Assembly: GCF_963855985.1 (NCBI RefSeq)
Contig: NC_087112.1
Coordinates: 3,536,501 to 3,600,500, forward strand
Reading direction: 5' to 3'
DNA length: 64,000 nucleotides
DNA from: Ostrinia nubilalis
Lineage: Eukaryota > Arthropoda > Insecta > Lepidoptera > Crambidae
Below are positions 53,520-64,000 of the stretch, piece by piece (position 1 is the stretch's first letter; each line of letters starts with the position of its first letter). The notes beneath the pieces are model-generated. The model ran no database searches and was not told the DNA's origin. It saw nothing but the letters and a program-made list of their open reading frames with translations. A program made the position numbers and the translations under genes.

Positions 53520-54624
53520 CTGGACTGGCACCACCTTGCAATGTCATCCTCTCATTGTTATCTGTAATGTGAATTATTTTTAAAATGTATTTAAAAAATA
53601 AAATGTTCGTTTTATTATTTCAATAATCTGACCTCTCAACTCAACTACACTACACAAACACCTTTGTTCGCAACTGTACTGACGAAACCTCGATATTATA
53701 CCGTTCATTTAAGATGGCAAGCTTTTTGCTGCGGTAATGCACTCCAGGTAACCGTGTGTGATGCTTATTGCTCATAGTGATTTTCGATACAGAGCCCCGT
53801 ACATACGTTATACATAAATTATGGAAAGAAAACACCCAGACCAGTACAAACAAATATGTATGCAATTTTAGTATGATATTTTTATTTATTAATAAACAAA
53901 AAGACTGAACAAAATTGATGCGTGTACTGATTAATGTAATTAACCACATGCAAAGCTTTGTGAATTGCAACAACTATAATTTATTATCCAAGCTCTAAAT
54001 AATCGCTACTACGAGTAACTGATCATAAAATGTTTTTCCAATCGCTCAAGCTCCCGAGGATCTACCGATAGGTCGGGTGACGTAATCTTGAAATTCTTTT
54101 AGCCGGTGCGGAACTTCCGGAAGGTCGGGTGACGCCACGCCTCTTTGAACCGTGTTTACTTTGGCAGTTATATTCTATATTTATTCGATTCTAAAATATA
54201 TTCCCAAAAATTTTGAAAGTTGTTTTAATTTGTATCACTTGGATATGATTTGTATTAGAAAGTGCTGTGAGTGTGACGCTTGAACGGAAGGAAGTCAACC
54301 TAACCTAACCAACTGCGTATTTCTATACTGTGTAGCCGCGAGAGCTCTTTGGCGCGCTGTCTTCGGCGAAGTATTGCGCGCGCAGATTTTGACAGCGCGA
54401 AATACCTACTTTAGCAGAAATACCAAGCCTTAATAAAAAGCTTAATTTTCCGGGTGGATTTTTCTAGACCCGTGTTTTACTATTTTAGTTGAAATGGAAC
54501 GCGAAAGTTTAAAATCTTAATTTACAATCATGGTTGAAAATGTTAAGATAGACCAAACTGAGTTTCATAGCTGCTACAAATTCATGCAAAGTAAGTCTAA
54601 AACAAGGTCTAGAATTAGGTATAC
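53520..54624. other. Non-coding; SINE body fragment and GC patch
   Basis: 53823-53860 matches the second SINE family (AAAACACCCAGACCAGTACA). 54060-54135 has AGGTCGGGTGACG twice. 54320-54410 is CpG-rich. No gene seen. Confidence 0.4.
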
Positions 54625-54680
54625 CGGGTGGTGGTGATATCACCCAGGTGAACAAAGCGGAATAAACCCGCGACGTTATC
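54625..54680 (-). repeat. Inverted pair with 51905-51965
   Basis: GGTGATATCACCCAGGTGAA then CAAAGCGGAATAA, the complement of the other copy with a few changes. Confidence 0.7.
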
Positions 54681-55174
54681 GCACGATCGTTTGTTTTCGG
54701 CGCGAGCGCAAAGGACGAATTGGAAGCGTTGACCCGTTTTTTTATTGCGTTTATTTGGGGAAATGAGAAATTATTGCGTCGGGCAGTTGCGAGATGTAGG
54801 AAATTGCGTCGCATTTTTATTTGGACAAATATTTCATACATTTAATGTGATTTAAATAATTGTTTTTAAAATTAATATGCATTCACGTCAGACTGTTCTA
54901 CATTTTTCAGGAAGATCTTACTTAGATGTAGGTACTTTGTCTTATCATTTCTTATTAAGAAAACGCAAAATGATATATTAATCAAGTAATTTGTGTGTAA
55001 ACTGTAAACTGAAAGACTGAAGGAATAAAATAGTACCTACTCATATTTATTGTAGATTTTCAGTAATGTACCCAAAAACTGCTTAATTTTTTAAATTGTT
55101 TTTTTAAGAGAGGTAACTAGCAGGTTGAGCCTAAAAATACGATGTGTCTAACGTTACTTTTGCTAATATTAAGC
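54681..55174. other. Non-coding, nothing recognised
   Basis: No gene seen. Confidence 0.4.
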
Positions 55175-55320
55175 GTGGACAGGGCTCCTACTAGGTGGAC
55201 CGACGATCTGGTAAAGGTCGCGGGAAGAGCCTGGATGCGGACAGCGCAGGAACGTTCATTGTGGAAAACCTTGGGGGAGGCCTTTGTCCAGCAGTGGACG
55301 TCATTTGACTGAAACGAACT
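55175..55320 (+). mobile_element. RTE-like LINE tail (AACG subtype)
   Basis: GGACAGGGCTCCTACTAGGT, GGACCGACGATCTGGTAAAG to GTCATTTGACTGAAACGAAC. Nearly identical to 49737-49870. Confidence 0.85.
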
Positions 55321-56204
55321 AAACACCGGTTCCTGAAATCATTGCCTATAAAATATCTTTGGACAGTTTCACACAGCGCCACTAGCCCCAAAGTAAGCAA
55401 CTAATATGCTACTTATATATATTTTAATACATACATAAATTATACATAAGTAAGTATTATGGTTATAAATCAAACCAAACCTTTTTCTTTTTAAAACTGT
55501 CCTATCCTATCCTTAAATTTTGTTGATGTAGGTTGACAAAAACCATGCAAAAACCCCATAGAAGAAACCGCAAGTCTATGATAACATGTTGACATAACTA
55601 AAAAAGCTATTTTTATTACGACCACTGAAAAAACAAAACACTTTATCCGCCAAAAATGTACATTTGGAAATCCCCATGAGGAAAAATTGGGTTCGATTTG
55701 TATTGTTAATTTAATTCCTAATAATAATTACTAAGTCGTACCTAGAATGGGTTAAAAATGTGGACGATACTTTAACCACGTAGATACATACGTAGGTAAG
55801 TTTATTCTTTACATTATGCGTACGATGATGTAAATTTTACTTACATTATGGATACATTAGTCTACATTAGATACATTAGTAATATTATTTATTCACGCGA
55901 AAGTATCTCTGTGTCTATACGTCACCTTTTTACGCATAAATCATGTCATGATATAAAAAAAACAAACACGCAAAAAACACGGATATAGGTAAATTATTAA
56001 ACCTTGAAGAAGGAAATACCGGTAGGTACTTTTAGCTAAAATAAAACTTGGAATGATGAAACAAGGAATGATAGTAATCAGACATTTTCAGGGGGCTTTA
56101 ATTAAGCACGTCCTAGTATATTCTTGCCCTATCGTTACTTCAGGATAGAAAATTGGTACTGAAAAGAAGTGGCGGAAGAAATCCATGCCCAAGCGTATCT
56201 TCAC
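55321..56204. other. Non-coding, nothing recognised
   Basis: 55372-55450 weakly resembles the second SINE body. Otherwise AT-rich. Confidence 0.35.
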
Positions 56205-56318
56205 CTAAAAGGCCGGCAACGCACCTGTAATGCCCCTGGGACTGCGGGTGTCTATGGGAGACGGTAATCACTTCCCATCAGGTGATCCGTCTGCTCTTTT
56301 GCCTCCTGTCACATAAAA
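56205..56318 (+). mobile_element. SINE/LINE 3' module (GATCACCTGAT)
   Basis: AAGGCCGGCAACGCACCTGT, GGAGACGGTAATCACTTCCC, ATCAGGTGATCCGTCTGCTC and an A-tail. Same module inverted at 20282-20400. Confidence 0.75.
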
Positions 56319-56327
56319 AAAAATAAG

Positions 56328-56367
56328 TGTTATGTGTTAGCATAGGGGTCTATGCTAACACATAACA
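56328..56367. repeat. 18-bp-arm hairpin
   Basis: TGTTATGTGTTAGCATAG and exact complement around GGGT. Confidence 0.92.
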
Positions 56368-56427
56368 GGAATTTTGTTTTCAAAGGGGTCACTTACAAAT
56401 TAGGGATTGATGGTGAAAACGGGCATC
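56366..56427. mobile_element. Half copy of the 40779 MITE
   Basis: Right terminal repeat AATTAGGGATTGATGGTGAA AACGGGCAT is intact; the left arm is replaced by the hairpin. Confidence 0.85.
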
Positions 56428-57904
56428 AGTCACGATTGTTAGCCCCTTACTTATTTATTAGGAAGTTACCATCTACAAGTGCGATCTAATCAGGTATTTT
56501 ATTTAGGAAACTTACAGTTATATTTCGCCAAAAAAACCTTGTAGTGTACCTATGTATACTCCTTCGCCTTATAATATGCTTTTTTCATTAGATTTCCAAG
56601 TAAGAAAGTTAACCGCGTGACTCGTCCATCAATACACTATGACGTCTCCAAGTCTGTGGTGACTAGGTGGATGGTAGAGCTAAGAACCTTGAAGTAGGTC
56701 ATTGTTAAGTTAGTGGTTATTATGTGTCGTTTGTTTTGTTATTTAGAGGCCTTTCGATGACTCGTCCGGGTGTCTGTGACGGACAAAACGTTGTTTTTTT
56801 AATGTAATAATATTGAGGTCTTAGGAAAAAGAGATATCTAGAATAGTTTATGAACGTGATGCGTTAGGATTTTCACAACGTTCTTAATTTAGTAGTTAGG
56901 GCAAATACTGAAAGAATCATTTCTAAAAATACTTGGGTGTTTTACTACAATCTTACTATTAACATTGGGTGAAACCTATTCTCACTATTTTAAAGTTAGT
57001 CAGGAAGTTAGAGGAAGGATTGTACACGTATGGTATATTTTCATTTGTATTTCAGTAAAAGTCCACCAGTGGGGAACTAATTTTGGTGGTCGTTGGGAAT
57101 AATCCTTAAAAGTCTGCTATTTTATTAATTTTACTACTTATTATTCTAAAACTTTCGGTTTATATCTTTCTTCAAAGGAGGTCACCTAAATCTCGGAAGC
57201 GGATCACCTTATTATTTAACTTTAATGACTCAATCATTACTCATTATGACGTTAATGAACTTACGTTTTTTTAATCTGTGGTCAAACGTGACCCCTTTGT
57301 TGTATGAGCTGTCACTTATTTCTGAAAATTGGATGAAATCTAGAAATGTAGGTAAGACTAATTTCCTTGTTCATTAAATTATTATTTTGTCATTCGTTTA
57401 AATTCTCGTGATTTTGGTACGCGTGACAATCGTTTGAATAATTTTTCCCGTTTTGGTAACATTTTTAATTGATGTTTCGCACATATTGGTAGCTTTCCTC
57501 AATTTTGAATCAATCCAAAACAAAATTATTTTTTTCATTCAAATTCTTGAAATTAGCGCGTTCAACCAAACAAACAAACTCTTGTACTTTATAATACAGT
57601 ATAGATAAGTATAGGTAATTTTGTAACGTATTTATAATATTAGACATTTTTTGGAATTTCAACTTTAAGGAAATGAATAGTGAAAGTTAACGTGGAGTTA
57701 TTTCTAATATAATAGGTAACTTTTTCAGTTTTTTTTTTCGAATTATTTTGTTTTGTTGACTCTACCACTGACTGACCATCAGCAGTGAAGTCACGAGACA
57801 ATTACGTAGTAGATCACCGGGGTCAACGACCTATCAGTTTATGTCAATGAACGGACAGAAAAGTCTACGTTAGATTATTAGTTTTCGGTAGTCTGTATTA
57901 GTTT
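56428..57904. other. Non-coding, nothing recognised
   Basis: AT-rich; no gene or repeat recognised. Confidence 0.4.
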
Positions 57905-57906
57905 AT

Positions 57907-57970
57907 CGCCTCCGTGGTCCAGTGGTAGAGACTATTGATTCGAAGGTTCTGATTTCGATTCTTGGGGATT
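57907..57970 (+). mobile_element. SINE head remnant
   Basis: CGCCTCCGTGGTCCAGTGGT (A box) and decayed B box GATTTCGATTC. Body absent. Confidence 0.65.
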
Positions 57971-59569
57971 ATTATGTTAGGTAAATGTTTTGTAGATTCA
58001 GCCATTAGTCCTGACACGATTTTTCATTTGAAAAAACCGACTGACTCAGTTGGGACTTAAACCTACGATCATTAGTTTTTCTAGTGCCTACGATCAGTAG
58101 TATCACTGGAAAACGCTGGTTAGCTAAACTGCAGTTAGTTAGCTATTACTCCTTCAAAAATTTATTTCACTATCGGAAATTATTAGGAAATCGACGTATA
58201 CTTAGCACCGACTTCTAGGCGAGTCAAATATTTTAAATTAGTTATTTATTATTTAATTTTATCAGTCTCTATTCTTTTTGCAAAATTCTTTGCCAATCCC
58301 GTTTTTATTTTTAAAATGTTGTGCAAATTGAACCAAATTGTGTAACGAGTTTAAATAACATCGTAACAGATGGTTATTATAATTGTGTGAGTGATTGATA
58401 CGTGATAATTAGGCCAGGCCAATGTCCCGAACTGTCCTTGTGTGCAAACCCTGTGACGTACGCACTAGATAACCACCGTAAGTTAAAAGGTCTTAACGAA
58501 ACACCCGAAAAACGGTGCACACATACGTAATCAATCGGCCAATGGAAACGCCAGGATGATCATGATAGTGTGAGTTCCGTGTATCGATAGACGCGTCGCG
58601 ACGCTGGCTTCAATGTGTGTGTGTTAGGTTACTGACCCGCGAATTTTCGGTAGGTATTGCACAATTACTTAGCAACGCCAATTTTTATGGAGCACGTCCT
58701 ATGGAGATAAGTATCGAAAACATGACTAGCATCTGTGGTATCTACTGATAAAACCTATCTTATAAATAACACTATAGTTATGACAATATTGTGTAAGCAA
58801 GCCTAAAAAAAAGGTTTCAGGTAGATCTCTTCAAAACATTCTAGAAAATGCAAGAAGGTTTTGGCTTTTTATTAGCCCAATAGGCTATGGGCATCTATGG
58901 TGATTATTTTATGGCATTACGTCTATTCTTTCTGTAGCTCATTCTTTCAGAAGTATGCAGTGAATATAAATAGGTATGAAATAAATATCTATGCAAACAA
59001 ATTCCCACGCGTAGTTTTTGATAAAAATTAGTGTTATTAATTATATAGCCCCTAGAATAAGTTTGTTTAGTTATTATAAACTTGTAAATATACAAAATTG
59101 TTGACCATAATCTGGAATTTTCTTTCTGCCTGAAGGAGTAACAAACATCCAACTATATAAACTTACGTATGTAATGTACTTTAGTATGGATTTATGTATA
59201 GATTATTAAGAATTTTGAACTTATGTGTTACTATGTAACTATGCCAGTTAGGTAAGTAGATAACTCAATTGTCACAGTATGTTTTTGATAATACGTCACA
59301 AGATATGCAGGTTAATGTACTGTAAGTGTAATAAACTTTGCATAAAACGTTTATGTAATTAATTAATTACGTAGCAACGTATCTTAATCAGTAATTAGGA
59401 TTGACTAATAGCTTTTGTTTTGTGGCAGTTTTGACAAGATTGTGCAAGTATAATTTTAGTGTTATAATGATAAATGTTATAATTGAACAATACAATAAAT
59501 AAACATATTAATAGATAAGTTTAAAAAATACTCCAGTTTGAATAACATATTATTCTAATAGTGGAAAGC
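57971..59569. other. Non-coding, nothing recognised
   Basis: A GC-richer patch at 58430-58640 shows no coding frame. Confidence 0.4.
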
Positions 59570-59650
59570 ACTTGAAACGCGGGAAGCAAATCTTTATGGA
59601 GAGGCCTTTGTCCAGCAGTGGACGTCATTTGGCTGAAACGAACAAACGAA
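59570..59650 (+). mobile_element. RTE-like LINE tail (AACG subtype)
   Basis: GGAGAGGCCTTTGTCCAGCA, GTGGACGTCATTTGGCTGAA and ACGAACAAACGAAC tail. Confidence 0.8.
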
Positions 59651-60000
59651 CACTTGTTGTATTGTTTTTGTTTATATTATGTGCTTACTGTGTTAATAAA
59701 AAAAACTAACAATGCCAAATTCATTTGCTTATGAGCTCATAAGTTCGTCTTACTCATTCATTTTACTGGTCTATGGCTAACAATAATTTACTGAATAGAT
59801 TAAATAGAGCATGAAGAGAAAGAGAAGAAAAAGAAAGAGAGTTTACTATTAGTCTATTATCTTAAAAACTTGTGATAACATGTGGCTTATATTGACTTAT
59901 CTGTAAGACTTTATGTAAACGTGGTTTGATTCGTGGTTTGATCTCGTGCATAGTCATTTAGTCATAGTCTTCTCAAGGCACCATCTTATGAAATACATTA
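59651..60000. other. Non-coding spacer
   Basis: Nothing recognised. TA at 59999-60000 is the left target base pair of the next element. Confidence 0.4.
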
Positions 60001-60346
60001 CAGTAGAATCCCGATTATCCGGATCAATTAAAACCAGGGGTATTCCGGATAACCGAAAATCCGGATAATCGATTTCAAAGTAAAATCGAACAATAATTAA
60101 CTTTTTACTTATAGAAAATGGTTCATTTACATCATTTAAACCATTGGGTGAACCAATTTCTATTAACAATGAACCAAGACGACGTCTGTACCGTGTTCGG
60201 TGGCGGCGCCGAGCCGTATCACAGGCGGCGCTGTGCCGTATTGATAGTTCCAGACCCTAAATCGTTACCTAATTAGAGCCATGAAGATTGAGTCCGGATA
60301 ATCGGATATCCGGATAATCGAAGTCCGGATAATCGAGATTCTACTG
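60001..60346. mobile_element. pogo/Tigger-like MITE
   Basis: CAGTAGAATCCCGATTATCC at the left and GGATAATCGAGATTCTACTG at the right, flanked by TA on both sides. CAGTAGAA-CTCGATTATCCG ends and TA duplication are characteristic of pogo-type Tc1/mariner elements. TCCGGATAATCG words are repeated 4-5 times, mostly near the ends. A 71-codon frame on the minus strand is not a gene. Confidence 0.85.
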
Positions 60347-60835
60347 TATCTTATACCGTCTTCAAGGACGTATCATTGTTAGTTAGTGTTCTAAACATTA
60401 GCACTCAGTCACTTTCGAAATATCTAGCGTGCGATAAAAGTGCGGTATATTTGTTAAATTTTGCCTATTACCCGAATAACTGGGGGGCTTGCGCAGTCGC
60501 ACTTAGGGTAATCACTCACGATGCAGTGTAGTAAGCCTATATCTTACGAGATCTGGGCAATGAAAAACTTATTCAACATCTGTAACTCTCTAACTCCAAT
60601 GTTCCAAAGATTAGTTTTAATGATAAATGACCAACAGATACCTGAGATGGGTTAAGTGCTATGAAGATATATTTTATATTTGTCAAAACAGAATCGCGCC
60701 CCACAAGTGTTGTTTTAGTATTCTTCACCGCCTTTAAAAAAATAAAAACTGCACCTATTGTTCTTTAAATTTTTGATGTATCTAATTATTCAAAAAACTT
60801 GCTCGTCGTCATCATCACCATCAATCAATACCATC
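60347..60835. other. Non-coding, nothing recognised
   Basis: No gene seen. Confidence 0.4.
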
Positions 60836-60837
60836 AT

Positions 60838-60985
60838 AGTCATCATTATTTCAGTCATAGGACGTCCACTGCTGAACATAGGCCTCCCCCAATGATTTCC
60901 ACAAAGGCCAGTTGGTTGCGGCTTGCATCCAACGCCTTCCTGCTACCTCTATGTGGTCATCAGTCCACCTTGTGAACCATCACAA
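60838..60985 (-). mobile_element. RTE-like LINE tail (ATG-tail subtype)
   Basis: ATTTCAGTCATAGGACGTCC, CTGCTGAACATAGGCCTCCC to GGTCATCAGTCCACCTTGTG. Confidence 0.82.
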
Positions 60986-62139
60986 AAAATATTTTGTGCT
61001 TAAATGAGCACCTAAATAGGTGCACATAGCAAACTGTTGAGGCTCTATTAATTGCAGAATATGAGTCTAGCTTAGTAGTTTTACCCTACAAGCCCTGAGC
61101 CGTCTCCGCGGGTCCTAACCCAGTTTCCGAAGTGACAGTTGCGAGTCAAGGTTCGCTTGGGCAACGGAGTTTCGCAAATGCGCGGTTGCGCCAAGCGGCT
61201 TGCGCCGGCGCATGTCGAAACGTCCACTGGGATACGGTGAGAACTTGTTAAATAAGTTCGTTATTAATAAGGAATTCACGACTGGAAAGACTTTTGGGGG
61301 GTGGCAACATAGAGTTTAGGATAGAGAAGAAAGAGTAAATTTTGATTATTTTGGAAACAACTAAAACTACATTTCGCTACAGCGTTAAACATTAGTTAAG
61401 TCTGACCAAGTAGTATTAAAACATGCAGCGCTAAATTGCTTAAAGGGTATATAATGTATAGTTTGTCAAATGTAAAATTGCAGTATAGTTCAGTTATGAA
61501 ATCTAGTAAGTACCTACCTAAGGCTTTTTGTAACTTTAGTCATTTGCAAAAATTTTTAGCTGTTCCATGGGTTAACTGGAAGAGAATTCCTCCCCAACCA
61601 GTTTGGGCACCATGACAAATTGGAGAGGGTTCCTAGAAAGGGACGTATAAGGGAGAGAAATTCTTGCAGTGGAGACTAAATGAAAACTACCCTCCACTAA
61701 GTACAAAATTTTGTTTTGATTGGTTATAGTAGTAGCAAATTAAATAACGAAAATTGATGTAGAAAAATTGAATAAAAAAGTTACATCAGATAGTTTTAGT
61801 TTAAACACATGAGTAAGTAATCAATTTTATTAAAACGGTTTCAAATCAAATTTGAATATGAAAACATTGGGAGTCCAAAGACTTTTCTTTCAAGGTGACT
61901 ACGGTTAATATCTAAAGACATTCTGTAACATGAAAAGTAAGTAAGTAAGTATACGAACGTCTTTGCAAGACGTTATTGACCCCAAGTTTGATCACAAGAG
62001 GTCACGATCACATCTATTTGGCTTCATTGCAATGTTTAAACTGAAAGCAATAAGCCAAAAGCTTTTACATAAAACAAATGAAATTACACTTTAAAACATT
62101 GCAATTCGTGTTAATATTAAAAAAAGCTACACGCTTTTT
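60986..62139. other. Non-coding; GC-rich patch at 61090-61250
   Basis: The patch contains GCGCCGGCGCATG but no supported frame. (TAAG)n run near 61937-61954. Otherwise nothing. Confidence 0.35.
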
Positions 62140-62433
62140 TCAGTAACACATACGAGTGAAATCTTTCTGTGTAGGCGTGAGGTGGCAAAAACCATTGCCC
62201 CCGGGGTCGTCCAGCCAAAATGAACCATAAAACGCCTGAAATTTCCCCCTTTTCGGAGCAATTCCTTTAAAAAAAGAAGGGCGAGGAAGCTCTATGTAAC
62301 TGGCCGCATCGAAATTTTCTTCAGAAGAAAATTGGCCAGTTTTCTTTGGCCTCCATCTTAGTAGCATCGGTTTCTTGTTACTACCCTTTAGTCTGAGGCC
62401 AGGGAGGGGCGGTAGGTCAGTTATTCTGGTCAT
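62140..62433 (-). other. Unrecognised 97-codon open frame
   Basis: A minus-strand frame beginning MTRITDLPPLPGLRLKGSNK and containing FYGSFWLDDPGGNGFC. It has mixed, protein-like composition and is GC-richer than its flanks. A pyrimidine tract ending in AAG precedes the ATG on the minus strand and could be a splice acceptor. No domain recognised; it could be an exon or a piece of transposon coding sequence. Confidence 0.25.
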
Positions 62434-62817
62434 TGGTATTCCTTAAAGGAAAATGGCCGAAAATATACTGATGTCATCGGCCTACGGGCAAGGTCGGCTA
62501 AGTACAGCGGCCCGAGGTCGTTGCCCGGATCACAACACGCATTTTTATTAATAACGTTTTTTTATCGTTATGTAAATAGATATGGTAACGGTATTAGTAA
62601 CGAGTTATGTCATCATTGTGATGGGTGAGTGGTGGGATAGCTAGTGGAGTTGCAACATTTTAGTAAATTAATGGAGTGTGTGAGAAAAAGGCACCATAAT
62701 TTAGCTACAAAAAAAAAAGATAGTTAAATAGATGGAAATGTAGGCCTTTTGTAATGATGTTTATTTACCTGCGTGTATTTGAAACTTTTACAAGTACAAG
62801 TTCGGTGTGTAAAACTA
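62434..62817. other. Non-coding spacer
   Basis: Nothing recognised. Confidence 0.35.
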
Positions 62818-62998
62818 GTTTTTTTCCGCAGTTTCGCCCGCGTGAAATTCAGTTTGTAAAAGTAAAGTAGATCGTTATAAAATAGCTTATCATGATATTT
62901 TAATGTAGAAATAGGAATATTGTAAAGTTTTATCAAAATACGTGCAGTAGTTTTTGCGTGAAAGAGTAACAAATATTCATCCATCCATTCATAGAGTC
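62818..62998 (+). mobile_element. LINE 3' end (RTE-type)
   Basis: TTTCGCCCGCGTGAAATTCA, CAAAATACGTGCAGTAGTTT, TTGCGTGAAAGAGTAACAAA then (CATC)n tail. Typical insect RTE-type terminus. Confidence 0.6.
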
Positions 62999-63356
62999 GT
63001 ACTCGTAATCGTAAAATATCACTTATCAAGAAATAAATGGCCTGTTTATTTTATTAATGGAATGTTTTCATCAAACAATTCTTTCTTTCTATCCTAAAAT
63101 ACACAAGGAAGCATTTAATCGTTTAGGTTTTTAATTCTTACATGCGGAGATTACGGGGTTTTGAAACTCTGCCAACGTTATGTCGACTGAAGGGGAACTA
63201 CATAGTTGTTTTCATGTCACAATCCATTTTATTTTAGGATTCCTGCGAATCTTTCACAATTAGGGACTTTTAGTTCTACGATAGATTTGTCCGCCATTTT
63301 GTTTGTGATAATAATAGTTAAAAGTTTGATTTTTATTAACTTGTAATTTTAAAGTT
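62999..63356. other. Non-coding spacer
   Basis: Nothing recognised. Confidence 0.35.
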
Positions 63357-63440
63357 CATCATCATCATCATTTCAGTCACAGAACGTCCTGTTCCCAATG
63401 ATTTCCATATCACCCGGTTGGTAGCGGCCTGCATCTTAAT
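63357..63440 (-). mobile_element. RTE-like LINE tail (ATG-tail subtype)
   Basis: (ATC)n then TTTCAGTCACAGAACGTCC, with CACTGCTGAACATAGGCCTC deleted, then CCAATGATTTCCATATCACC. Confidence 0.75.
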
Positions 63441-63504
63441 ATTTTAATTTTAAAGTTGTCAGTACTCGTTTAGACGATAGCTTTTTCATTTTAATACTTT
63501 ATGT

Positions 63505-63674
63505 TATACTAATATTATAAAGGTGAAGAGTTTGTTTATTTATTTGGTTGAACGTGCTAACCTCAGGAACAACGAATTCGATTTGAAAATTATCAAGGAA
63601 GGATAGGGGATTGTAAAAATAGGAAATAATATTCAAACTATTTTCACACGTACGAAGTCGCGTGCACAGCTAGT
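63505..63674 (+). mobile_element. Non-autonomous Helitron
   Basis: TATACTAATATTATAAAGGT and GAAGAGTTTGTTTATTTATT start; ACGTACGAAGTCGCGTGCAC then AGCTAGT end. Internally deleted Lepidoptera-type Helitron. Confidence 0.82.
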
Positions 63675-64000
63675 GTGAACTAACACTAAATAAATTAATC
63701 GTTGGAGTTGAAAGAAATCAAATTTAAATTACACAGTCATGATTTAGTTGCAGCGTTTATAATTTAATTTTACATGATTTCTATGATATATTGGATACAT
63801 ACATATAGGCGTACTAAATCTTTCTGGCAAACTATGTTGGCAACTTACGATATGATAGAATTAGAGTAATAACTTTTTAAGTGGAGTAAATGACTGAAAT
63901 AATGACATAATTTAGTCATTCTTCATTGAATCATCAGCTCATAAGTATTACCATGAACGAAAGTTATGTTGTTCATAAATTCCACAACTGTCCTTTGAAA
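63675..64000. other. Non-coding, nothing recognised
   Basis: AT-rich to the window end. Confidence 0.4.

Noticed and set aside
54298..54312. CCTAACCTAACC, resembling the insect telomere repeat TTAGG
   Set aside because: Only about two units and no array; consistent with chance.
59954..60169. 71-codon minus frame
   Set aside because: It crosses the end of the pogo-like MITE and has no domain.

Overview
This window is intergenic or intronic DNA from an insect nuclear genome, very probably a moth or butterfly (Lepidoptera). The background is AT-rich and there is no long intact host gene. Lepidoptera-type signs are Helitron ends of the form CGCGGGCGGCCGCTAGT, tRNA-derived SINEs with a GGTTCGATTCC B box, about eighteen short tails of an RTE-like retrotransposon ending WTSFG, and many MITE families. 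No species can be named.

Layout. 1-2.8 kb is AT-rich with two GC-rich blocks (780-950, 1960-2290) that could be regulatory or exonic. 4.7-8.4 kb holds a hAT-like MITE beside a hexanucleotide array and the largest coding remnant, a Jockey/CR1-like LINE on the minus strand (endonuclease plus reverse transcriptase, at least two frameshifts, 5' truncated). 8.8-23.2 kb is a mosaic of SINEs, a 122-bp tandem array, MITEs, LINE 3' ends and Helitrons, with a 713-bp long-inverted-repeat element at 16.3-17.0 kb. 23.2-31.6 kb is bounded by two direct 506-bp repeats that differ at one base. I read them as the LTRs of a recent insertion. Inside are a 1.56-kb minisatellite of 27-bp units, other local repeat arrays, a possible 58-codon host exon, a nested MITE and a remnant resembling the C-terminal integrase domain of Ty3/Gypsy. 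31.6-45.5 kb contains many inverted-repeat elements, several nested. 45.5-46.1 kb is a 612-bp element with 30-bp terminal inverted repeats, a perfect 8-bp target duplication and a THAP zinc-finger exon, so it looks like a P-element-type transposon remnant. 46-64 kb is sparser, with RTE tails, a nested MITE pair, a 178-bp tandem array and a pogo-like MITE.

No genes work together here as a pathway. The content is a record of transposon activity: autonomous LINE relics, the SINEs and MITEs that depend on such enzymes, and secondary structures (tandem arrays and perfect fold-back palindromes) formed at or beside them. The strongest candidates for something new are the THAP-carrying P-like element and the LTR-bounded minisatellite element.
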